Source: DATFYM01 sp035315065 (GTDB lineage Bacteria; Acidobacteriota; Terriglobia; UBA7540). Taken from it: 11,205 bases of DNA. The DNA lies in contig DATFYM010000149.1 of NCBI GenBank assembly GCA_035315065.1, positions 1 to 11,205 on the forward strand. The letters are read 5' to 3'. This document shows positions 1 to 6,482 of this stretch, in pieces. The first letter of the stretch is position 1. Every line of letters begins with the position of its first letter. Position numbers and translations under genes: made by a program. A model generated the notes under the pieces. It was not told the DNA's origin. It worked only from the letters and a program-made list of their open reading frames with translations, and did not search any database.

Positions 1-132
1 AACGGGATGGCAAGCTGGGAAAGGCGCCAACGGTCTGCGATGAACTCCTTGGGCGCCGTTGAACCGATCCCTGCTCGCGGGGGTGGTGGTGTCCTAAAAA
101 AGACACTTGACAGAGCCGACGCCATTATAGAA

Positions 133-213
133 GCTCTGCGGCTTTTCGACTTGGGTGTCTTCGGGGTCGCTCGTGAAGAGAAAGTACCGCAGAGCCTAGA
201 AAGCAGCTCTGCG
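133..213. repeat. three-armed inverted repeat (competing hairpins)
   Basis: GCTCTGCGG at 133-141 is the perfect complement of CCGCAGAGC at 187-195. The sequence CGCAGAGC (188-195) can instead pair with GCTCTGCG at 206-213, giving an 8-bp stem with a 10-base loop. The two stems exclude each other because they share the middle arm. No T-run follows, so it is not a standard terminator. Confidence 0.5.
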
Positions 214-233
214 CTACCCGCTACCCGCTACCG
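213..233. repeat. GCTACCC tandem repeat, three units
   Basis: Three consecutive 7-bp units run GCTACCC, GCTACCC, GCTACCG. The array abuts the hairpin arm that ends at 213. It is too short for a satellite and resembles the low-complexity intergenic words found elsewhere in this window. Confidence 0.6.
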
Positions 234-288
234 GCTCAACACCCTCCGTTCGGGCAATTCTCCTCCAAAAGATGTCGGGGAAGGCCTT

Positions 289-326
289 CGCTTCTGCCTC
301 CTGCCTTCTGCTTTCCGCTTTCTGCC
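289..326. repeat. pyrimidine-rich TCTGCC/TTCTGC repeat
   Basis: A run of about 38 bases is built from variants of CTTCTGC, CTCCTGC and CTTTCTGC on the plus strand. It is similar in style to the GACAGGAGTCAG and TCTGACTCCTG words at 6361-6456. Confidence 0.45.
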
Positions 327-377
327 CGAGGCTCGCGGGCTACGATTAGCGCTGCTAACTAGCCTCGAAGAAGAGGC

Positions 378-415
378 TTGACACGGGTATAAGAAGATGT
401 TATACTGCTTCTTAT
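378..415 (+). promoter_or_regulatory. consensus promoter with overlapping operator-like dyad
   Basis: TTGACA (378-383) and TATACT (401-406) are separated by exactly 17 bases. The expected start point, about seven bases past the -10 box, is A414, which is also the first base of the ATG, so the transcript is predicted to be leaderless. A perfect 8-bp inverted repeat, ATAAGAAG (389-396) and CTTCTTAT (408-415) with an 11-base spacer, brackets the -10 box and ends in the start codon. That is a good position for a repressor site. Confidence 0.75.
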
Positions 416-1231
416 GGCTGACGAAAGAGGAACGTCCGTTTCCAGCCCCGCGCGGCTGGCCGCCAACCGCCGCAACGCTCAGAAGTCCACCGGTCCCAGG
501 ACGGCGGCAGGAAAGCGCCGCGCCGCCCTGAACTCCCAGAGGCGCGGCCTCGCTCCACCCGAGATCGAACGCCAATTGCAAGGGCGCGGCGAGAACCCGG
601 ACGATTTCCGGCGCCTGCATCGCGACCTGGTGGCCCTTTTCCCGCCCCAGGAAGCGAGCGACGAGACCGCCGTGCGCGTGCTGGCTGAGACTTGGTGGGA
701 GAAGGCTCGCCGTCTCCGCGATTGGGCAGGGGAGGGCAAGCCGGTAACCCGAGATCTGGCCCGCGATCTGGACGCCAAGATCGACCAGTTAATCCTGTTT
801 CTGGTGAATAAGCGGATGGAGCGCCACGAGAAGTGGCATGTGCGGCTGACCGCGGTGCTGGGCCAGGGGCCTGGGCGGGTTGCTGTCTCCACGGTGGCGA
901 CGCGCGCCGCAAGATCGAGCGCCGGCTGTTCGCCTTCGGCGCGACGAAGTTCACTCGAAGGTATCCAAAACGTCAGAAGGCGGAGACGGCGAGAGATCAG
1001 TTCCAGTCGGCCATGGGCGACATTTTGGCCAGAGTGTCCGATCCCGATAGGGTGGCAGAGGCGGCCGCGGAGTTAAAGGTGATCATGAGCGACACCCTGG
1101 ACCGAATAGCGGCGAACGCCGCCGCCGGTATCGGACCGAAGCCTGGGCCCGGGCCTGAGTCTGGGGAAGGAAAGGAAGGCAGAAGCGAACCCAATCGAAG
1201 CCACTCGAATCAAGGCGCTTATTATCAGTAA
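414..1231 (+). pseudogene. STGPRT-motif protein of unknown function, frameshifted
   Basis: The N-terminal part carries the motif ANRRNAQKSTGPRTAAGKRR at about residues 17-36, which marks a family of uncharacterised proteins that I associate with Acidobacteriota. A charged helical region follows (LAETWWEKARRLRDW and a KIDQLILFLVNKRMERHEKW segment). The frame starting at 414 is open to 1076 (220 aa), but after about 860 it becomes a Ser/Arg-rich translation unlike the rest. From about 890 to the TAA at 1229-1231 a second frame gives a sensible acidic and helical continuation (RRKIERRLFAFG onward) with GC-rich third codon positions. I therefore read this as one gene with a one-base shift between about 862 and 905. 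The cause could be a true mutation, a sequencing error or programmed slippage; no clear slippery heptamer is visible. The molecular function is unknown. The promoter suggests leaderless translation and possible autoregulation. Confidence 0.6.
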
Positions 1232-1346
1232 CTTGGGTGGAAATCGACACGAACGAAGCCACTATGATTAAGTGCAGTACAGCCAGTAATTTATGATGAT
1301 TTTGAGGCTGAGTTTCGATAAGGCAGGTACAGTGAAAGGTGCCTCT

Positions 1347-1596
1347 CTATTGCCGATTCACGGTTATCGGCTTATTTTCAATATGATGAGCGATTTGACG
1401 ACGGATAGTAGAACTCGGGCGGGAGATCCTCGCACTCCGCATCCAGCCACTCGAGTAGTGGAAGCGCACGTCAGTGGCGAGATCGAGCGCCCCTGCCGCG
1501 ACCTGGAGCGCCGCGTAGAGCGGCAGGATGACGTTAGCGATCCAATTCACCAGGCTCACCAGCGCCATCCAGTAGACAGTCCCACTTGATTCGCAT
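1347..1596 (-). pseudogene. candidate decayed small membrane-protein gene
   Basis: Read on the minus strand, a near-perfect ribosome site, AAAGGAGG (1613-1606), stands nine bases before an ATG at 1596-1594. That frame (MRIKWDCLL...) stops after 20 codons at 1534. A neighbouring frame that begins inside it carries a hydrophobic stretch, MALVSLVNWIANVILPLYAA, then a polar tail, and ends at 1347. A single-base shift near 1570 would join the strong start to the hydrophobic segment and give a protein of roughly 80 residues with one or two membrane helices. I do not recognise the family. The strong ribosome site is the main evidence that this was once a gene. It could instead be chance. Confidence 0.3.
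1352..1378 (+). terminator. candidate intrinsic terminator
   Basis: GCCGAT (1352-1357) and ATCGGC (1366-1371) form a 6-bp stem with an 8-base loop, followed at once by TTATTTT. It lies 120 bases after the end of the STGPRT gene on the plus strand. The stem is short, so confidence is moderate. Confidence 0.4.
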
Positions 1597-1810
1597 ACAG
1601 GTTGTCCTCCTTTCTGGCCCGGTGGCTGGTCCCGCTCGGAGAAAACTGAGCGAGAAAGTACGGTCGCCGTTGGAGAACCTAAGGCCGGTTAACCACTTTG
1701 TCAAATGAAGGCGAACTCTTCGGAGAGAGGATCGGGGAATAATTCGGGGTAAGAACCAGTGACCGTTTGCTGGTAGCGCGTATGCAAATCACATCCGATA
1801 ATGAACATGT

Positions 1811-1884
1811 TCGGCTCCTTTCCCGGCAGCCTTGGTCGCTGACCACTGACCACTTCCAAGTCTAACCGGCTTGAAAGGAGCCGA
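1811..1884. repeat. 12-bp inverted repeat before the tandem array
   Basis: TCGGCTCCTTTC (1811-1822) and GAAAGGAGCCGA (1873-1884) are perfect complements with a 50-base loop. The right arm contains the ribosome-site-like AAAGGAG, 11 bases before the ATG at 1892 where the first tandem unit begins. That ATG opens only a five-codon frame. Confidence 0.55.
1840..1853. repeat. TGACCAC tandem pair
   Basis: Two TGACCAC units lie back to back inside the loop of the 12-bp inverted repeat. The word resembles low-complexity repeats often seen between genes in acidobacterial genomes. Confidence 0.4.
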
Positions 1885-1891
1885 CACCATT

Positions 1892-2306
1892 ATGGAATCA
1901 ATCTACTGATTCGACGACGGTTGTTAGCCAAGCTGCCCGGCCGAAGGAGCCATTTCACGCTGAATCTAAAGGACTTACTAGCCGCATCTCCGGTGAGCGT
2001 CGGACCATCTTATCGGGTCTTGTCGGACAACAGAAACGTGCTGAGGCCAATCTATTGATTCCGCGGTGGTTGTTGGCGAGATTGGTGAGTAGAACAGCGG
2101 AAGCTTTGCTCAATCTAAAGGACTTGCTAACCGTGTTTCCGCTGAGCGGTCAGGTGACCTTTTCGGGTTTTGGCGGGCAATTGGGACGTGACTCGGCCTA
2201 TCTATTGATTCCGCAAGGGTTGTTGGTCAGATTGTTGCGGAGAACGGACGAGGGCCTGCTCAATCTAAAGGGTTTGCTAACTATGTTTCCGCCGAGGCCA
2301 ACGGCC
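1892..2306 (+). repeat. three diverged ~150-bp tandem repeats
   Basis: Three consecutive units start near 1892, 2044 and 2194. The shared word AATCTA(C/T)TGATTC, or TATCTATTGATTC in the third unit, recurs at spacings of 149 and 150 bases. A second shared word, AATCTAAAGG, occurs once in the middle of each unit, followed by (A/G)(C/T)TT(A/G)CTA. Units 2 and 3 are closest; unit 1 is more diverged and unit 3 is cut short. In one phase each unit encodes a Leu-rich pattern: LLI, then LLA(K/R)L or LLVRL, then LNLKDLL or LNLKGLL. Units 2 and 3 share a continuous frame (TTG 2055 to stop 2513), but unit 1 is out of phase because its period is 149. No convincing start codon or ribosome site precedes the frame, so I list DNA repeats and not a gene. 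Confidence 0.7.
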
Positions 2307-2592
2307 TATTTGAAGAACGAGCCCATTTTGCGGCCTCTTTTTCGTGCAGAATCGTACCAAATTCCGCCATTTTCCGAGAAAAACATGCAGATAATCGCAG
2401 AAAACGCGGTCTTTCGCCATGATTTTATTGGACAACGATACTCTCTGCAAGTCGCATATTCGGCAGCGACTTACAGGGTCGAATCAATTCATTGCATTGT
2501 CACTTGGAATTAACACTTTTGTAACATGCGCACGTCACGCTGGCTTCTAAACCGAACGCTGGTTAAAGATAACTTCAGGAGAGCAACAAACC
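2307..2592 (+). other. pstS upstream region
   Basis: This holds no gene I can support. The remains of the repeat-phase reading frame run to 2513 without repeat or family features. The stretch is comparatively AT-rich, as expected of a promoter region, and contains the Pho box-like array at 2487-2530 and the pstS ribosome site AGGAG (2577-2581). Confidence 0.5.
2487..2530 (+). promoter_or_regulatory. Pho box-like array of four 11-bp units
   Basis: Four units in strict 11-base register read ATTCATTGCAT, TGTCACTTGGA, ATTAACACTTT and TGTAACATGCG. Each starts with a variant of the PhoB half-site TGTCA(T/C). The phase and the position 62 bases before pstS match the known architecture of PhoB-bound promoters in other bacteria. 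A weak -10-like TTCTAA lies at 2545-2550. Operator function is inferred from sequence and context. Confidence 0.6.
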
Positions 2593-3660
2593 ATGACTAG
2601 GCCAAGCATCAAGAGGCTCGCGGTTACGCTCACTTTCTGTTTTATTCTCATTGCAGGCTTGATATCTCGACCCAAGCCCTCCTCCCCGGCGCCGGCGGTT
2701 CCAGCCGACCGACTCCAAATTAACGCCGCCGGCGCCACCTTCCCTTATCCGATCTATTCGAAGTGGTTTGACGAGTATCACAAAATGCATCCCGATTTGG
2801 AGATCAACTATCAGTCCATCGGCTCCGGAGGTGGCATCCGACAGCTTCAGGCGGGCACGGTGGATTTTGGCGCTTCGGACATGCCCCTGAAGGATGATCA
2901 ACTGAGCCAGTTCAAGGTAAAGCCCCTTCACTTTCCGACGGTCTTGGGCGCGGTGGTCCCTACCTACAACCTCCCCGGCCTCACGGCGGACCTGAAGTTT
3001 ACGCAGAAGGCCCTGGCCGGCATCTACCTGGGCAGGATTACCAAGTGGAACGACCCGGAGATTGCCAACGCGAATCCAGGTGTCAAGCTGCCCGGCGATG
3101 ATATCGTGGTCGTTCACCGATCTGAAGGCAGCGGCACCACCTTCATCTGGACCGACTTCCTCTCCAAGGCAGACCCGGACTGGAAGGCGAAGGTTGGAAC
3201 CAACGCCTCTGTGAACTGGCCGGTCGGTCTGGGCGGCAAGGGGAACGAAGGCGTTTCCGGGTCGGTGGAGCAGACCCCGGATTCCATCGGCTATGTCGAG
3301 TTGATTTACGCGATTCAAAACCACATGCACTACGGGCTGGTTCAGAACGCGGAAGGCGTTTTCCTGAAAGCCGACCTCGCAGGCGTGACAGCGGCTGCTT
3401 CCGGGGCCGCGAAGTCTATGCCCGACGACTTCCGCATTTCCATCACCAACGCCCCCGGAAAGACCGCCTACCCGATTTCAAGCTTCACGTACCTGCTGAT
3501 CCCGCAAAGCTTCAGCGACACCGCAAAGCGCGACGCCATCATTGGTTTCTTGCGGTGGATGCTGAAGGATGGTCAGCAGTATACTGAAGCGCTGTCTTAT
3601 GCGCCCCTCCCCAAAGAAGTGGTGGCGAAGGAGATGAAGGCGATCTCGAATATCAAGTAG
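2593..3660 (+). CDS. pstS: phosphate ABC transporter, periplasmic phosphate-binding protein PstS
   Basis: PstS binds inorganic phosphate in the periplasm and hands it to the PstCA channel. The 355-residue product begins with a basic then hydrophobic signal peptide (about residues 1-25). It has no lipobox cysteine, so it should be a soluble periplasmic protein, with cleavage probably after the Pro/Ala-rich stretch near 38. Family motifs are all present: AGATFPYPIY (46-55), SIGSGGG (75-81), DFGASDMP (91-98), HRSEGSGTT (175-183), GKGNEGV (215-221) and SIGYVE (231-236). The Thr-Phe, Ser, Asp, Arg and Ser-Gly-Thr residues in these motifs correspond to the phosphate ligands known from E. coli PstS. 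The ATG at 2593 follows AGGAG by 11 bases. It is the first gene of the operon and sits just behind the Pho box-like repeats, so phosphate-starvation induction is expected. Confidence 0.96.
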   Translation: MTRPSIKRLAVTLTFCFILIAGLISRPKPSSPAPAVPADRLQINAAGATFPYPIYSKWFDEYHKMHPDLEINYQSIGSGGGIRQLQAGTVDFGASDMPLKDDQLSQFKVKPLHFPTVLGAVVPTYNLPGLTADLKFTQKALAGIYLGRITKWNDPEIANANPGVKLPGDDIVVVHRSEGSGTTFIWTDFLSKADPDWKAKVGTNASVNWPVGLGGKGNEGVSGSVEQTPDSIGYVELIYAIQNHMHYGLVQNAEGVFLKADLAGVTAAASGAAKSMPDDFRISITNAPGKTAYPISSFTYLLIPQSFSDTAKRDAIIGFLRWMLKDGQQYTEALSYAPLPKEVVAKEMKAISNIK

Positions 3661-3661
3661 C

Positions 3662-4651
3662 ATGGCGACCTCGACAACCACTCTCGAAAGGACGCCCCGC
3701 CCTGGGCGTAGAGGGCGGTTGCATGCTTTTATTGACCACCTTCGCAACGGCGACCAGATCGCACACCTTATCACCTTGGCCTTCGCGGCCAGCGTTTTCC
3801 TGATCACCTGCCTGCTTGTCTACGAACTCTGGGCCACGTCGGTGTTGCCGCGTCACAAGTTCGGCTGGTCCTTCCTGGTGACCAGCGTCTGGGATCCGGT
3901 CTTTGAACAGTTCGGAGCCTTGCCCTTCATCTACGGCACGGTGGTGACCTCAGCCTTGGCCTTGCTGATTGCGGTGCCGCTCGGAGTGGGAGCGGCAATC
4001 TTCCTGGCGGAGCTGGCGCCGCCGCGAATATCCGACGGATTGAGTTTCGTGATCGAGTTGCTGGCCGCGGTGCCGAGCGTGATTTACGGCGTGATTGGCA
4101 TCTTCGTGATGGTGCCTCTCCTGCGGAGATACGTCGAGGTGCCTCTGAAAGCTGCGTTCGGCTATCTGCCGTTGTTCAAGGGGCCGGCGATGGGAGTGGG
4201 ATTCCTGGCCGCCGGAGTGGTGCTGGCGGTGATGGTGGTTCCTTTCATCCTCTCCATTTCCCGCGAGGTACTGCTCTCGGTGCCCGTCGACCAGCGCGAA
4301 GCTGCGTTGGCGCTGGGAGCAACCAAGTGGGAGTCCACATGGAAAGTCGTGGTTCCCTACGCCCGGACTGGGATCATGGGGTCTATCTTTCTCGCGTTAG
4401 CTCGTGCCCTTGGTGAGACGATGGCGGTTACCATGGTGATCGGCAACAATCCCCAGATCTCCGCCTCCCTGTTTGCTCCCGGCTATTCGATTGCGGCCGT
4501 GATCGCCAATGAATTAGCCGAGGCCTCGAGCGAGATGCACTATCAGGCCCTCATCGAATTGGGCCTGGTACTTTTCGCCGTAACTATCATCATTAACGCG
4601 TTAGCGCGGATTCTGATTTTGACCACCGCCGGTCGCGGGACGGCTCACTGA
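3662..4651 (+). CDS. pstC: phosphate ABC transporter permease PstC
   Basis: PstC is one half of the inner-membrane phosphate channel, pairing with PstA. The 329-residue product has a polar N-terminal tail and about six hydrophobic segments (near 35-57, 92-118, 128-152, 180-198, 236-260 and 296-320). The cytoplasmic coupling loop that docks on the ATPase is clear at 212-240 (REAALALGATKWESTWKVV, with Gly at the usual place after EAA and a Pro at 232). The motif VPSVIYG (137-143) is typical of PstC. Its ATG is one base after the pstS stop and has no ribosome site of its own, so translation is probably coupled to pstS. Length and order fit the family, and nothing is missing. Confidence 0.95.
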   Translation: MATSTTTLERTPRPGRRGRLHAFIDHLRNGDQIAHLITLAFAASVFLITCLLVYELWATSVLPRHKFGWSFLVTSVWDPVFEQFGALPFIYGTVVTSALALLIAVPLGVGAAIFLAELAPPRISDGLSFVIELLAAVPSVIYGVIGIFVMVPLLRRYVEVPLKAAFGYLPLFKGPAMGVGFLAAGVVLAVMVVPFILSISREVLLSVPVDQREAALALGATKWESTWKVVVPYARTGIMGSIFLALARALGETMAVTMVIGNNPQISASLFAPGYSIAAVIANELAEASSEMHYQALIELGLVLFAVTIIINALARILILTTAGRGTAH

Positions 4652-5505
4652 TGAGCTTTCGAGACGTCTGGAGAAAGTCCGTCAACATCGTGATGTTCAG
4701 CCTTACGGGGCTGGCCACGCTGCTTACCGTCTCAGTGCTGTTTTTCATTCTTGGCTATCTCGTCTGGTACGGCGGCAGTTCGGTCAGTTGGAACTTTTTT
4801 ACCAAGCTTCCCACCCCCGTTGGCGAAGCCGGCGGCGGCATGGCCAACGCCATCGTGGGAAGCGGGAAACTACTGCTATTGGCAGCTCTGATCGGCGTGC
4901 CGGTGGGGCTACTGGGCGGCATCTATCTGGCCGAGTTCGGTAGAGGCACTTTTTCGCACTTCGTGAGGTATACTGCCGACTTGCTGAACGGCGTCCCGTC
5001 AATCGTCATGGGTATTTTCGCATATACGATTGTGGTCTTGCCGATGCATCATGGTTCCGCGCTCGCGGGCAGCCTGGCCCTGGCCGTGATGCTGGTGCCC
5101 ATTGTGCTGCGCTCGACCGAGCAGTTCATGCGGGCGGTACCAGTGTCGTTGCGGGAGGGGGCTCTGGCTCTGGGAGCGAGCAAGTGGCAGACCGTGGCGA
5201 CGGTAATTGTGCCGGCGGGTTTTCGGGGAATTGCCACCGGCATCCTGCTGAGCCTCGCCCGAGTGGCCGGGGAAACCGCCCCGTTGATCTTCACGGCCGG
5301 CGGCAATAATTTCTGGGCTCAGGGCTGGAACCAGCCGATTGCCTCTCTTCCCGTGATGATTTACAATTACGCCCTTTCTCCTTACGAAGATTGGCACCGC
5401 CAAGCCTGGGCGGCCGGATTGGTGCTGCTGGCTTTCGTCCTCATTGTGACCACCGGCTCGCGCATCATCCTTTCATTAGGGTTTCAATCGCCCAGGTCGG
5501 GGTAG
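4651..5505 (+). CDS. pstA: phosphate ABC transporter permease PstA
   Basis: PstA is the second channel subunit. The 284-residue product has an N-terminal helix (about 12-39) and further membrane segments near 72-92, 117-131, 137-153, 195-215 and 253-275. The ATPase-coupling loop is REGALALGASKWQTVATVIV (168-187), the direct counterpart of the one in PstC. LNGVPSIVMG (112-121) is the PstA-type equivalent of the PstC VPSV motif, and AGETAPL (206-212) is also characteristic. The start codon overlaps the pstC stop by one base (TGATG), which favours coupled, equal production of the two channel halves. Confidence 0.95.
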   Translation: MSFRDVWRKSVNIVMFSLTGLATLLTVSVLFFILGYLVWYGGSSVSWNFFTKLPTPVGEAGGGMANAIVGSGKLLLLAALIGVPVGLLGGIYLAEFGRGTFSHFVRYTADLLNGVPSIVMGIFAYTIVVLPMHHGSALAGSLALAVMLVPIVLRSTEQFMRAVPVSLREGALALGASKWQTVATVIVPAGFRGIATGILLSLARVAGETAPLIFTAGGNNFWAQGWNQPIASLPVMIYNYALSPYEDWHRQAWAAGLVLLAFVLIVTTGSRIILSLGFQSPRSG

Positions 5506-5513
5506 ATAATAGG

Positions 5514-6350
5514 ATGGCGACACCGAAGCTGATTCTTATGAATGGCACATCGGCTCCACAAGCTCAACCCGCAGGAGGCAACGTTGCCCAACCGGCGACG
5601 GCCGCCCTCAAACTACGCGTCCGGGACGTGAACTTTTACTACGGCGCGAAAAAGGTGCTCCATTCCGTTTCGCTGGACGTTCCTCCCAATAAGATCACGG
5701 CCCTGATTGGCCCTTCCGGGTGTGGCAAATCCACCTTTCTGCGCACGCTGAACCGCATGTACGAGACGGTTCCGCACGCGCGCGCGGAGGGCGATTTGAG
5801 GCTGGATGACGAGGACATCCTGACCATGGAGGTCACCGCGCTCAGGAGGCGGGTGGGCATGGCGTTCCAACGGCCCAACCCGTTTCCCAAGTCGATCTTC
5901 GACAATATCGCTTATGGTCTGCGGGTGAACAGCTCCCATAGCCGGGCGGCGTTGGCCGAGGCGGTGGAGGGCAGTCTGAAGCGCGCCGCGTTGTGGGACG
6001 AGGTGAAGGACTCGCTACATAAATCGGCCTACGCCCTCTCTGGCGGGCAGCAGCAGCGGCTTTGCATCGCGCGCGCCCTGGCGGTGAATCCCGAGGTGCT
6101 GCTGCTGGATGAGCCGTGCTCGGCGCTCGACCCCATTGCCACCGCCAAGATCGAGGAATTGCTTTTCGTGTTGAAGGATAGCTGTACAATTGTGATTGTG
6201 ACTCACAACATGCAGCAGGCGGCTCGCGTCTCGGATCAGACCGGATTCTTCCTGCTCGGCAAGCTGCTCGAGGTCAACGACACGCGGACGATCTTCAAAA
6301 AGCCGGCCCGGAAAGAGACGGAAGACTACATAACTGGTCGGTTCGGGTAG
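5514..6350 (+). CDS. pstB: phosphate ABC transporter ATP-binding protein PstB
   Basis: PstB hydrolyses ATP on the cytoplasmic face to drive phosphate import through PstCA. From the ATG at 5514 the protein has 278 residues. It carries Walker A GPSGCGKST (66-74), the Q-loop FQRPNPFP (118-125), signature LSGGQQQR (175-182), Walker B LLLDEP (196-201), D-loop SALD (203-206) and switch His in VTHN (229-232). FQRPNPFP and GRFG near the C terminus are PstB hallmarks. The conserved domain begins only at about residue 32, so there is an Ala/Pro-rich N-terminal extension. The start is not certain: 5514 lies eight bases after pstA with only a weak AGG before it, and an in-frame ATG at 5538 is an alternative. 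The frame is open further upstream inside pstA, but that part is not PstB-like. Confidence 0.95.
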   Translation: MATPKLILMNGTSAPQAQPAGGNVAQPATAALKLRVRDVNFYYGAKKVLHSVSLDVPPNKITALIGPSGCGKSTFLRTLNRMYETVPHARAEGDLRLDDEDILTMEVTALRRRVGMAFQRPNPFPKSIFDNIAYGLRVNSSHSRAALAEAVEGSLKRAALWDEVKDSLHKSAYALSGGQQQRLCIARALAVNPEVLLLDEPCSALDPIATAKIEELLFVLKDSCTIVIVTHNMQQAARVSDQTGFFLLGKLLEVNDTRTIFKKPARKETEDYITGRFG

Positions 6351-6377
6351 TCGAAGAAGAAGACAGAAGGAGTCAGG

Positions 6378-6449
6378 AGACAGGAGTCAGAAGTCAGGAG
6401 AGCGGGCTAAGATTCGGGATGATAGTCTTCGTTATTCTGACTCCTGTCT
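6378..6449. repeat. inverted repeat between pstB and phoU
   Basis: AGACAGGAGTCAGAA (6378-6392) and its exact complement TTCTGACTCCTGTCT (6435-6449) flank a 42-base loop. Partial extra copies of GGAGTCAGGAG lie just left of the first arm. There is no T-run after the second arm. It sits inside the operon, where it could reduce or stabilise the message upstream of phoU. The word resembles dispersed intergenic repeats of acidobacteria. Confidence 0.7.
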
Positions 6450-6482
6450 TCTGTCTCCTCTCCTCCGTGAGAGAGGTCCTCG

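Larger units (their letters stand above)
1..413. other. intergenic region with short repeats
   Basis: I see no convincing gene here. One frame is open across 7-381, but its translation is largely made of the simple repeats below and resembles no family I know. The stretch holds an alternative-hairpin cluster (133-213), a 7-bp tandem repeat (213-233), a pyrimidine-rich stretch (289-326) and, at its right end, the promoter of the next gene. Confidence 0.6.
1232..1891. other. long region with no intact gene
   Basis: No intact recognisable gene is present. The stretch contains a candidate terminator (1352-1378), a candidate decayed minus-strand small membrane-protein gene (1347-1596) with a strong ribosome site, two TGACCAC tandem units (1840-1853) and a 12-bp inverted repeat (1811-1884). 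Its base composition is less GC-rich than the flanking genes. Confidence 0.5.

Noticed and set aside
107..131. TTGACA followed by TATAGA as a promoter
   Set aside because: The spacing is only 13 bases, too short for a normal sigma70-type promoter, and no gene follows.
7..381. Open frame of 124 codons at the left edge
   Set aside because: It runs through low-complexity repeats, has no ribosome site and no recognisable domain. It is probably open by chance in GC-rich DNA.
1293..1589. Plus-strand frame of 98 codons
   Set aside because: It has no ribosome site or family features, and it overlaps a candidate minus-strand gene with a better start signal.
2055..2513. Plus-strand frame covering tandem units 2 and 3
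   Set aside because: The only early start is a TTG without a ribosome site inside the repeat. Unit 1 is out of phase, and the part after 2310 has no repeat or family pattern. Kept as a repeat, not a gene.
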